A stretch of DNA of 64,000 nucleotides from NCBI RefSeq assembly GCF_000003815.2, contig NC_049986.1:13453805-13517804 (forward strand), read 5' to 3'. Positions 1 through 10,800 of this stretch are shown piece after piece (within the stretch, counting starts at the first letter, position 1; every line of letters starts with the position of its first letter). The notes under the pieces are model-generated. The model was not told the origin of the DNA. It searched no databases and worked only from the letters and a program-made list of their open reading frames with translations. Position numbers and translations under genes: made by a program. This stretch comes from Branchiostoma floridae. Its lineage: Eukaryota; Chordata; Leptocardii; Amphioxiformes; Branchiostomatidae.

Positions 1-362
1 TGAAAGTTGCTCATTCTATCTAACCTTTAGCTGAGGCAGATGACTTTCCTTAAGAAAATGCACAACGTTTATCAAATAGTTACCGTTTCAGCATTTTAAA
101 ACCTCTTTGGTGATCTTTTATTTCAGCCACTGCTAACGTTAACGTTAGTGATAATAATTTGGAGGTCGCACATACATTAAGTGCTACCGGAGTAGTATTT
201 ATGTGATGACATGAGTTGAACTTGTTGACTAGTTATTCAAAGCAATTAGTATCGACTGGTTACCCTGACTATTTGTCAAGACTGTATCACTCCGCGGAGT
301 CAAACGTCATAAGTCACCCTGGTCAGTGCCCGTGATAGCGGCGCCATATTAGTCTTGTCCCT
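1..362. other. upstream flank, no gene seen
   Basis: AT-rich sequence upstream of the first transposon insertion. No coding exon, RNA gene or clear repeat is visible. The last 40 bases (including a GGCGCC and CCATATTAG stretch near 339-353) probably belonged to the original promoter of the gene that starts at 1065, because the transposon lies between this segment and the ATG. Confidence 0.5.
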
Positions 363-367
363 CAGAA

Positions 368-1000
368 CAGGGGTGCCTAAGCATTTGCACGATCCCTATG
401 AAATTCGTACGAATATTATGTGATACACACGAATCACTATGCGAAAACGCACGAATATTATGAAATTCGCACGAATCACTATGCGAAATCGTACGAATTT
501 TATGAAATTCGCACGAATCACTATGTGACACACACGAGCCTTATGTGATTTGCACGATCCTTATGCAAAATTGCGCAACCACTGGCGGGGTCACGTGACA
601 AACGGAGCGGGATTTTCAAGATGGCGGCTTCGCCGCTTCGGCGACTGAAAATACGATGTAACACGCCGAAATGAAGCTAAACAGTAGCTCACAGGCTATC
701 AAATACATCTTTGCTACGGTAAATGTCCATTCCATGCCTTGAAATATAAATATCTCGGGTAGAAACGCTCAAAATCATGCCTCCTCCCGGCCGCCGTTTT
801 TGCATAAGGATCGTGCAAATCACATAAGGCTCGTGTGTGTCACATAGTGATTCGTGCGAATTTCATAAAATTCGTACGATTTCGCATAGTGATTCGTGCG
901 AATTTCATAATATTCGTGCGTTTTCGCATAGTGATTCGTGTGTATCACATAATATTCGTACGAATTTCATAGGGTTCGTGCAAATGCTTAGGCACCCCTG
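368..1000. mobile_element. 633-bp non-autonomous DNA transposon with about 205-bp inverted repeats
   Basis: The ends are CAGGGGTGCCTAAGC and its exact complement. The left arm (368 to about 577) and right arm (about 798 to 1000) are near-perfect inverted copies. Each arm is built from 21-bp subrepeats of the form CATAGTGATTCGTGCGAATTT, with variants. A 5-bp direct repeat CAGAA flanks the element (363-367 and 1001-1005); it can be read as 6 bp if the left end starts one base later. The roughly 220-bp centre is unrelated to the arms. It holds an E-box palindrome GTCACGTGAC at 590-599 and a YY1-like AAGATGGCGGC at 618-628. No transposase is encoded. The CAGGGGTG ends look hAT-like, but hAT elements make 8-bp duplications, so the superfamily is left open. 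Confidence 0.9.
590..628 (+). promoter_or_regulatory. promoter-type motifs inside the transposon centre
   Basis: GTCACGTGAC (590-599) is a palindromic CACGTG E-box of the USF/MITF kind. AAGATGGCGGC (618-628) fits the YY1 consensus. Both lie about 440-475 bp upstream of the ATG at 1065 of the death-domain/NYN gene. The motifs are seen directly. That they drive transcription of this gene is inference. Confidence 0.4.
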
Positions 1001-1064
1001 CAGAACATCCTGTGAAAACGCGCCCGGGTGTTTCATTCAACAAAACCACGAAGACTACGTGACA

Positions 1065-4000
1065 ATGGAGCCACTTGTTGATCAGTCGGAAATTGGTAAG
1101 GTCTTTAAAAAGTCCTTATGAAGTTTGAATTTTATGTTATAAACTCCAGCTGCTGGGGAAGGCTCGAGGAAGGTCGACCACTTCCGGGTCTTTGAACTTA
1201 AAAGTTATCCGACACCACCTGTTGCTGATACTAAATTCCCCCGTCATTCTACATTGGCGATTCTTGGACATTAAACTAGTACTGGTATCAAGACTACACT
1301 GTGACCTGTGTTAGTGCTGAGAATTTTGAGATGAAGAACACCAATAATTTGCGGCCTAGGACGTTGGTTTTGGCGGTCTATTTACTTAAGACCGAAACTT
1401 AAGCAGTGACTTGATCATATGACTGATCAAGGTTTCATATGATATGAACTCAATGGTTTGCTCATTTGAAACTTTGAGTGATGGCATAATAGTGAACTGG
1501 TCCAATTTTTTTGGATAATCTGACCGTCATTCTGACCCGTACACGTAACGTTAATTTCTTTATTGTGAATTGTGATGTACATGTAGGCATTGTGCATTTT
1601 ATTGGCTTATACCAAGGTTAGACCAAGGAGGTTAAATAATATAACCTGTGAGTGTGTTAAAACCGACATGCACATGAACATACACATTTTGAATATGGAC
1701 TATTTCCAGGTCTGCATTTCCAAGTGAATTAATGAATGAATTTATGAATAATTCATGTCTGAGTGGTTGAAGAATTTTCATAACAATTGTCATGTAAAGG
1801 ACATGTGATGATGAACCCCTCAGCTGCTTCTCATCAAACAACACTGTATGGTAAATCTCAATGTGCCTGTAAAGGCCAAGGAACTTTGAAAAAAGACTTA
1901 AAAGAGCTCCATACTTTAGTATAAGACAAAAAATGTATGCTACCTTTGTAGAGATTTATGCACCAGTGAAATGCTCTATTTCAGATCAATACTATTACTA
2001 TGTATCTGCTGTATTTCTTGATATGAGTTGACTTTTTCACTGCTTTAGATGTCAGTGACATCTTTGACTTTGTTGCTGAGTCTGTCGTCCGCTGGAAGGA
2101 TCTAGCCCGCAAGCTTGAGCTGAGTGAAGCCAAGATTGGCAGGACTGATGCAGAACAAAGAGGAAATGTAAAGGAGTCGTGCATAGAAATTCTGGAAACA
2201 TGGCGACTGAAAGAAGGGTGCAATGCTACAGTGGAGCAAGGAGGAGGCATTGCAAGGTGCACTCACTGAAGCAGGTCAAAAGGCCATAGCAGATGAAATT
2301 GATGGTATGTAAGATCATGTAATACATTCCAAGGTTTCATATGCAGTAAATCATAAGATGGCAGTTTGTCATTTTCTTTTGTATCAATTTCTTGGCCAGA
2401 TGACATGAGATTAAAAGAAAATCTTCCTTTTGCCCTGATCAATTTAAACCATTTATTCCATCATAGATCATTTGAGAAACCACTTGGAAGGAAAGTCACC
2501 TACAGTATTTAGGAAGAGGAAGAGAACAACCTTTGGTAAGTTAGAGATCATGATCATCAGTGTTATGATCCTTCATTGTCCATCACTGTAGCTTGGTATT
2601 GTATTTGTGTTGCCCACCATACTTATATAGACAGTACAATGTAGTTCACAGATAAATGCACGATATGGCACGTTTTTTATATTCACACAGCTTTGTATAA
2701 GATACATTTATCTAGATATTTTGTGTATTTTCTCAAAGTGGTAGAAAAACAAAGTGAAGAACAGTTGGTAACTTCTTTTAATAGTAAAAATGAATATTAT
2801 ATGTTTATTTTTCAGAAATCAAGGGAAAGGTGCACTTTAAAGATCAAATGGCAGACAGAGTTGCTGAAATGTTTGACAAGACCTTCACTGAAGAAGTGTA
2901 TAAGGATCCTGAACTGTTTGTTAAAGTTAGTGCTGCTTTCAGGGAAAATTACACTATTCTAAGAGACATTAGTCGTGGCTGCCTTGAATGCCTCTTGCAA
3001 TTTGACTGTTTGGCAAACTTTGAGAATTATTGGAAATCATACACAAATGGTACCCTGTCAGCAACCCTGGCAGCCTGTCTGGTCACCAGGGACCTGGTAG
3101 CCAAGATGGGAGTTGATGATGTCACAGTTCTGGTTGAGATGGATGACAATGACCTTGAGAAAGCAAGGACGTTCTTCAATGAACTTGGTGGGTACAATCT
3201 GCTCTTTGCTTGTGTCCAATCTTGTATCTTGTGGTATGTAAATTCCAATCACAATAGATACAATCACCTGGCAAGATGGGGTATTATATTAGCTACGTTT
3301 ATTCCTCAATGGTATTTTGAATGTATACTTTGCAAGCAACAGGATATGTTCTGTTACTACTTTGCAAACCTGGCTAAACAACATTGTGAAATGCATACTT
3401 CATACATGTATGTATGTATATGTATATGTATATATATATATAATTATTATGCTTGTATTATTTCAGTAAAGATTCAGTAATTTGCTTATGAGACACACAC
3501 ATTTATATAAATGAACTTATTAAGACAGTCCATGAACCTCCCCAGAGGATGGAATAACGGAGGCCCTCCACTATACTCCTAGCCCAGCTCCACTATACCA
3601 CTTTTGAAATTTAGTGTGTTTTTTCCCTATTTTCTTGGTTAGTTTTGCTAAAATTGATGAAAATTCACAGATTTTTGTGCCAAGTGGCATCACTTTTCCA
3701 GTCGGCATTGTCTGCAAAAACTTGTGAATGGACGATGATCAAAACAATAGTCGTTTTGCTACTTCACAACAAAGGAATCACTATAATAGTATAATATATT
3801 ATACTTGTAGTATTTATATGAGACTCTGTCATTGCATAATAAACCCATTTTCATGAAATTGCAGCGTGTTGGTTCGGGTTATTTTTGCCAGCCCCTCCAC
3901 TATACTAAAAAATTCCGGGGAGAACCCTGCAGTCATATCTAACATCTCTTCTTGAATAATCAGATGTCGAGCAGCTGGAAACCTTGACTATAACTGAGGG

Positions 4001-6393
4001 AAGCCGTACAACAGCAACTACAGGGGACACTGACTCTGGTGGTGCCATGAGCTCATCAGGTAAGACATATGACTGTTGAGATTTGTGCCGTAGATTTACA
4101 TGGATGTGTGTGGGAAGCAAGTGAGAAGCAAGTGTTCTTTTGTGAGTCATCAATATTTGTTGCTAGAACTTGAGGATTACGGTTACTTTCTTGAACACTA
4201 CATAACTTCTGGAATTAATAGGAGTAAAATTCCAATACTCAACAAAACATCCAAAATGTCTGCTGGATTGAATTGCATTTGTACAGGTAACATTTCTAAA
4301 TAGACAAAACATGTTTCACCTTATTGTGCATGCTCTATAGGCACTGGTGACAGCTCGGCACAACCACGCCTAAGAACAAAGTCTGGTGATACCCTTGGTA
4401 TGTACAACCATTTCCTTAACTTTGCAGGCATTCAGCAACTCAGTTATCTTCTATCTGTAATTTTATTCATGTATACATATCAAGTACATAATGCAAGTTA
4501 TATACCTATATCTTAGTTCTAATATAGATAAAGTGAGACAGACAAATGTAGAGAGATACATAAAAAGATGTATGTGAAGTCAGAAAAAACATTAAATCTC
4601 GCATTGTGTTTGTTCAAATTCATTTACAGTTTACTGCTTTCCATGCTCATAATGCCACTCTCATTCTACAAACAGGAACAAGCCCTAGGCCACACCTGGC
4701 TGAATGCACAAAGTGCTCTGCCATGAATGAAGATCTGCAAAGCTACCTGAAATGTTCAACTGGGCATCTGATATGTCGTAAGTGCTTTGCTGAACATATC
4801 CAAACCAATCCGGCAGTAAGTGTAAATTGTCCACTATGTTCCCAAGATATTGGCCCATACCTCAAGGCCTCAGAGCACACAACCAAGGATTCTGTCTGGA
4901 TCTTTGTAGTCGACTCCAATCTTTGGGTGCAAGGAAAGAAGCTTATTGGCAAAGAGCGCAAGTTTAAAGTAGCTGAAGATCCCCGCATCAGGATCGATGT
5001 TGGCCAGTTGTCCGAGATTGTGGCGGAAGGTCGGCAGGTTGTGACCGGCACCCTGTATGGGTCAGAGCCGCCCAAACTGGACACCATCTGGAAAAAGGTA
5101 CGACAACGAGGTTGGAGAGTCCCCCAGCCGAAGAAACGCAGCCAGTTCACTGGAAAAGAGAAGCAAATTGACAACCAACTTGGGGTGGATGTGACAAGTC
5201 TTGTATGCAAGACAGAGGAAGGCAAGAGGGGAACAGTGATACTTGTAACTGGAGATGCAGATGTGGTCCCAGTATTGGAGAACATTCTTCATGAACCACC
5301 TTGGAAAACCGAGATTTGGATGTGGGAGAAAAGCATCTCCAAGGAAATCAGGTCTCTGCAACAATGTCATCCAGATAGGATGAGGATTGAGCACCTGGAT
5401 GCCTACTCCAAGCGGCTGACCTTCACCAACTACACTTACCACATAAATCCAGGCAAGCACAACCAGCTCCTGACCCAGGCCATCGTATTTGAAGGAGTGC
5501 AGAAGCAGCCCGACTCCTTGAAGATGAACGTCAAGTGGGTAAAAAGGATGGAGGAAGTCTGTAGGTGGCCTTTCCAGTATGCTTGGATATTTGAAGACAA
5601 TAATGACATCAATGACCTACTAGTTGTCTTCATTAAAGGGAAAGATGCTGAAGGCACCTTCAGAGGCCCAGACCTTGCTGAGATGCTGGATTTGGTGAAG
5701 AAGGATCCCTATCTCCACTCTGTGTCTACCAATGTCCAAGCCTACTTTTCTTACAAGCACTCGAGAGCAATGGATGACAGTGTCAACATCTGCCTGTCCA
5801 ATCAGTATAGTGGGCTTACAGACATGTACGACAAAGTGGAGCAACTGGAAGATGAGGGATTCCACAGTCTTGAAGAAGAGAAGGAGGATGAAACTACTAT
5901 ACAAGTTCCATTTCCCATACACCAAAGAGGAGCTCGTCCACATCTGCAACAGTTCCCAGTACAGCCTACGTACAGGCAACCTTCACGACCAGGTGCTCGG
6001 CAGCACCGCCCCTTCTATCATCCTCCAGTAACCTCACAGGCCATGACTCCATGGTCACCTACAACAGAAGCAAGTGGCGCCTGGATCCCAGCTCCAATGA
6101 AGAACAGACAAAGTCCATACCGTCCAAGGTACTCAGAGCACTGTCCAAGGAAGTTCAACTGTGGCAGGGGCCGTCACTGTGAGTACACCCACACTCCTGA
6201 AGAGTTGGACTTTCTCAAGCAGCGTCCACCAGGCCTCAAGGTATACAAAGTCAAGCTGTGTGATAAGTGGAAAACAGGGTATTGTATGTCTGAGGCACGT
6301 GCATGTAACTGGGCACATGGGGAAGGAGATGCAAGTTGCCTACGGTGCAACTGTCGGGGCCACCTAACAGACAATTGCCCTACCTACATGTAG
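1065..6393 (+). CDS. death domain / TRADD-N-like / RING / NYN / CCCH zinc-finger protein, 7 exons
   Basis: Not recognised as a named gene. Coding exons joined at GT-AG sites in a consistent phase-1 chain: 1065-1095, 2049-2304, 2467-2535, 2816-3187, 3964-4059, 4341-4397, 4676-6393. Only exon 2 breaks frame, by about 10 bp; without that the product is about 862 residues. Order: death domain about 11-92; TRADD-N-like about 116-239; Ser/Thr linker 240-290; C3HC4 RING 301-345; NYN about 363-510; an unassigned segment about 540-660; a Pro-rich stretch; CCCH fingers (C780-H796, C819-H838); CCHC knuckle (C845-C858). By family knowledge, death and TRADD-N domains assemble signalling complexes, RING recruits E2 for ubiquitin transfer, and NYN plus CCCH is the Regnase-type RNA-cleaving combination. 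A cytoplasmic sensor or effector that degrades RNA in an immune or cell-death pathway is therefore inferred. The start is the first ATG after the transposon and matches the exon 1 phase. Confidence 0.85.
2049..2304 (+). CDS. exon 2: death domain, with frame-breaking insertion
   Basis: The exon encodes a six-helix death domain. It shows DIFDFVAE, VRWKDLARKLELSEAKI, then ILETWRLKEGCNATVE and, in another frame, ALQGALTEAGQKAIADEID, the usual helix 5/6 signature. The exon is 256 bp, but 246 bp would keep the phase-1 chain that all other exons obey. The surplus fits about 10 bases around 2234-2246 in a GGAG-rich stretch. As written the frame hits a stop at 2267-2269, before the exon ends. Either this allele is broken, or the GGAG-rich tract is an assembly or sequencing error. 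Confidence 0.8.
2816..3187 (+). CDS. exon 4: TRADD-N-like domain
   Basis: The exon gives 123 full codons plus split codons at both ends. The pattern runs: a helical start (MADRVAEMFDKTF), then ISRGCLECLLQFDCLANFEN, WKSYTNGTLSATLA, LVTRDLVAKMGVDDVTVLVE and a charged DDNDLEKA helix. This strand-helix-strand-helix arrangement resembles the N-terminal domain of TRADD (GxLxxxLxF ... yrxGxLxxxL ... v.l.vel). The assignment is by pattern and was not confirmed by a profile search. The reading frame stays open past the donor GTGGGT at 3188, but the downstream residues look non-coding. Confidence 0.65.
3540..3920. repeat. possible intronic repeat with CCTCCACTATACT direct copies
   Basis: Within intron 4 of the death-domain/NYN gene, the 13-mer CCTCCACTATACT occurs near 3565 and again near 3895, and CTCCACTATACCACT occurs once between them. 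There are no clear inverted ends and no long open frame. It may be a decayed mobile element. Nothing else is seen in this 780-bp intron. Confidence 0.3.
4676..6393 (+). CDS. terminal exon: RING, NYN ribonuclease, CCCH x2, CCHC
   Basis: One 1.7-kb exon carries all catalytic and zinc-binding parts. RING ligands in order are C301, C304, C317, H321, C324, C327, C342, C345 (C3HC4). NYN begins at VWIFVVDSNLW with acidic D370 and N372, continues through DPRIRIDVGQLSEIV and GTLYGSEPPKLDTIWKKV, and reaches ILVTGDADVVPVLE with D484 and D486, the usual acidic cluster of PIN-like nucleases. The CCCH fingers are C-x5-C-x5-C-x3-H and C-x7-C-x6-C-x3-H; the knuckle is C-x2-C-x4-H-x4-C. The acidic active-site residues look intact, so nuclease activity is plausible. 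The acceptor is AACAG at 4671-4675. Open frame upstream to 4606 is intronic. Confidence 0.88.
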
Positions 6394-7803
6394 ATAACAG
6401 ATTTTGGTGGTGAATCAAACCAAAGAAGTAACACACATTTATCTTAAATGAAACATAAGGGCTTCCTCAACAACCACCTTGAAATTACTTTATTTTCTTG
6501 TGTTATTTTTAAATTCATTTATCAGAAGCAGCCTTCTGTCATTGATCACCTCGTGTCATAAACATAGGAACAAAAAAACCTAATGAACACCAGAACACTC
6601 CACACCTGAATACCAGCACCTGCTACATATTGGTATAATGCCTTATGAAAGTACATGTAGATGTACATGTACAAGGATATATGGCAAACTGCTGTGACAG
6701 TTTCTAAAAATGATCAGACAACATTTCTGAAAAATTAGTTGACTTCATCTGGCAAGAAGAACCAAATCAGAAATATCAATAAACAAGTTCATTGATACTA
6801 AGGTGAAATGACATCTTACTAGTGGAACTCTGGTGGATGACAAGAGACTCCAGAATAACCTCTAGTTACAGAAATTCATTTTTCTAGTGAATACAGTATG
6901 TGTATAGCAATTGAATACAATCTATGACAAAGCTACATTTTTGCTCTTAAGTTAAAGGATTTTACACAAGATAATTAAATATTCAATGGATGTAAACCAG
7001 CGTGTACAAACATGTGATCTTGTAATAAGTACTAAACATAGAGCCATCGTGTTTGCAGCAGCAATGTTATAGCTTGTCGATAAATGCATTTCCTGCCAAT
7101 AACAATTGGGTGAGAGAATGAAAGCATGTCATGTACATGTAACATTAGTATGCTGTCACTAATGCCTATGCACAACACACACTGGATGAATTTCAAAAGA
7201 CTGATACGTTTTCACCAACAAAACAGATAACATTCAATAAATGGTTTTACCTGCATTTACCAGACTGAGTGTATATAATGTACATGTACATGTAGGTGTA
7301 CACAGTATATAAATATAGTCAAGAATTCCATTTTAACATTTATGGTGAAATCAACATAGACGTGCACCATTGTAATAATTTGCTTGCAGCAAATAGGACA
7401 TTTTTAACAGTTTGACTGTAACATATGCATCAATAAGTAGATCAGAATCATCATGCCCTTAAAATCCCTGTGAAAACTACTTTTCTGCCTATTGATCATC
7501 AATGTATGTCATCTCTGCCATTAGTTAATATTATCCCATGTTAATGTCTAGACTCCTTGTAAGTGAATATTAATTCACGAGACAGAATATGGTCAAAATA
7601 TTTTCCATGCATATATATGAACTTTAGACATCAAATAACTCAAGGAGCTTTTATAAATTGAATTACTGCAATGAACCTATCTTATATTGTTATGTCATCT
7701 ACTGTCTTGTTGCTACATCTCTATACTTGGTCCTGAGCTGAACACATGTTGTCACCATTCTTCACATTAACAAAGCAGCATAAGATCGATTGTGTCCCCG
7801 TCA
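6394..7803. other. convergent 3' intergenic region
   Basis: AT-rich sequence between two convergent stop codons. It should hold the 3' untranslated regions of both neighbours. AATAAA is present on the plus strand at 6778-6783 and again near 7226. No strong minus-strand AATAAA was found close to the M16 stop. GTACATGTAC-type motifs cluster near 6657-6670, 7130-7140 and 7280-7295. No RNA gene was seen. Confidence 0.5.
6778..6783 (+). terminator. candidate polyadenylation signal AATAAA
   Basis: Canonical hexamer 385 bp after the stop codon of the death-domain/NYN gene. It is the first plus-strand AATAAA in the 3' region. No transcript evidence is available. Confidence 0.4.
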
Positions 7804-10800
7804 CTAGTCATCATCTTTGTAGGCCTCTTCCAGAGACTCCATCACCACAAGCTCCCTACCAAGCCTGCAGAAAATACATTTTTGATAATATATATTCTAG
7901 GCAACACAGTATTATGGACTGTAATTCTGTAGATTTTGTTATTTTTCAATTATCTGGCCATAGTGTAAGGCATACATTAGTCATATGATAAACTAATAAG
8001 AAAGAGTTTTACACATTACGTTATGCTCATTAGAGGATAGCTGCTTTAGTTTTCTAAAATACAATGTATGTACAAGAAATGACATGTCAATGCACCATCA
8101 AGAAAGAGTGAAATACAAATGTATGTCACAACAAAGTACATTTTGTACATTGTGTTCATTTAGTGATTTCATATTCACTGATTATAGTTTACAATTACAA
8201 GACTAAAAGAAATCAAATAAGGCCAATGGTTAACAGAGTTATCTTTGACTTTCAAAACAAATACTTACTCTTCGAAGCCAGCCTTGGTCTCCTCCACCTT
8301 GGAGGGGTTACAGCAGACGGACACTCTGGCCTTACTCGGGTCAAACAGCGGGGTGAAGTACTCTGCCCCTACACGCTTCAGGTCTGAGACTTTCACCTTG
8401 GAGATCTTGGCTAGGAGCTCCCTACAATCGAGATGGAGAAGAGTTAGACCAAACAGCAGGGTAAAGAGTATTCTGATCTTTTCTGGCAGGCCCCAATGTC
8501 TTTATATAATACATCAACTCTACAGTATTAACAGCAACCTCTATCAAAAATCTTGGTTTCAAAATCCTATTCACTTTTCTTGTTCATAAAAATAACTTAC
8601 GGAGAATGGTCAGGTTTGTATACTATTCAAAGCAATAAGTTCTTTTTCCTGATAAAGTTGGAAATACAATGTCTAAAGGAAAGAACAGGTTAGTCTGAAA
8701 CCAACTAGAAAATGTAGCAACAAAAGATAGTGGATGCTATCTGAAATTTCTGACCATTGCCAAAATCATATCCAGTTGCTTGAGTAAATATGACTTCATA
8801 CTGCTAACACATGGTGTGCTACACCAAAGGGCAGCTATTAGTAGTATTCAGTATTTGATTATACTTCTGCTGGGGTCCCTGACACAGTAGGCAGCAGTCA
8901 GCTAGTCTTTACACCTCGCTTCCATGTGGCCCTGTCCAGCGGGTTCACCCTACTTAGACCACAGCTAATAGTATACACTAAGGTCTGTGTACACCAAGGT
9001 AGCCTAAGATCCAACCTGTTGTAGCTGGAGCCGACTCCCCTGAAGTATGACAGGAGGGACTGCATGGAGGTGTCTCCCACACTCTCCTCACGCTCGATAA
9101 TGGAGGACAGCACACTGCTGATGGCAGCCTCTACCTGCACAGGCTCGAACTCTGCACTCCCGTCCAAGTACTCTTCCTGTACACACGGTAAGACACAAGT
9201 GTTGATAATTTGTCCTCTGCTTTTTCACACTGTCCAATCCCTGCCAAGTTTGCATAGAACACAGTCATGTACACCTAATGTTCCATGAGATGTTGGATGA
9301 AATAGCACACTTTTATAGTACAATGCTAAAGTACACACAGATCAAATTTTCAATGACTGCTGTCACTTTCTTCAGTATCAATACTGATGCCCAATACATT
9401 CAATATAATATAAGTATCTTTTATGCTACTTTATGACTGTTGTAATGCTGTTTCTAACATGAACTAGCTAGAGATCATCCAACAAAAATACAATCGCTTG
9501 AAATCATTGAAGTTGAAAAACAGACCACCTTAACTTGCAGTATATCAAAACTGGTACCAACCCTGACTAGTTTAACAAGTAACCATTCAAGTCAACACAT
9601 AGGGATAGAAAGTACATAAACTGACAGGCTAGGTGAACACCACACGTACCACTATGTCCTTGCCCACTTTGTAAGCCTGCACCAGCTGAGCAGACTTGTA
9701 CAGTATGAAGGACATCAGGCCCTGGGAGGGGGTCACCTTGATACTGTAGTGGTACGACAGGCCAAGGCCCCTGATCTGCCTCCACATTGGTCCCTGATGA
9801 GAGACGGAGCAGAATTATTTGTAGTTTAACAGCAGTTATCCTAACATCATTACATGTTGATTTGAAAATGGAAACAGTTACTGCTAAATTTACTTTTACA
9901 TGTACACGTAGATAAATAAAACTCATTATTTACTACACAATTCAGTACAAAAGTAAAGAGACAAAGGTTGAACAGTTTTCTTAGAAATAACATAAAGGAG
10001 CTAAACTTCCAGTTTCCATCATTGTAGTCATATGAAAAGAAAGAAAGAAAGGCATAAATTTAAAGGCATATATCTGACAGCCTGATTCCAGTCTGAGGAA
10101 ATTTGACCCATACATGTAGCTCAAGTCAAAAAGTCAAGTCAATTGAAACTGAAAGAAAAGTCATGTAATGGCAATGTTACTGTACATGTAGATAGATCCA
10201 CTGACCTCTAAGGCAGTGAGGTACTCTATGAAGACTAAGATGGCTGCCAGGTCAGGATGACTGTGTGAGGTGATACAGGGCACAGTCTGTACCAGGAAGG
10301 ATGACTCCACAGCCCCTACACCTACGATGGTCCCCATGGCTGAACCTTTGTCCAGTGACTTCAGCAGGTTGTAGGAGTGCTGTAACTCACCAGTACTGGG
10401 GGGGAAAATGTGCCAAAAATGCTTCAAAGTGGAAATTATTACAACTTAATGAGAATGATGACTAAGTGTTTGGTAGAGTGATTTCAGAAAGGGGAAACTT
10501 CACCTGCTAGTACCTAGCAGCTAAGATCTACATCTACAGTCTGATATTTCCTAGACAGGTATTTAATTTGGAATGAAAAAGTACATGTAGTGATTGCAAT
10601 CCCTAAAACTACCATTTAATATCAGACTATTCTCTCTCTAATATTGATTCTCTAAGACCACATTATAATATACAATTGTCCGAACAGAAATCCGGACGGA
10701 AATCCGGACAGAAATCTGGAAGGAAAACCGGACAGAAATCCGGTCAGTCAATGCTTATAGTAATGTTACAAAGATACATCAGACACATACAGCAAAGTTG

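Noticed and set aside
349-1121. Open frames with repeated SHSDSCEFHKIRT-like peptide on both strands
   Set aside because: They are translations of the 21-bp subrepeats in the two transposon arms, mirrored on opposite strands. Only the last codons from 1065 belong to a real gene.
4606-4675. Upstream extension of the RING/NYN exon to an ATG at 4606
   Set aside because: A good acceptor at 4671-4675 in the same phase as six upstream exons explains the start better. The extra residues are ordinary intron translation.
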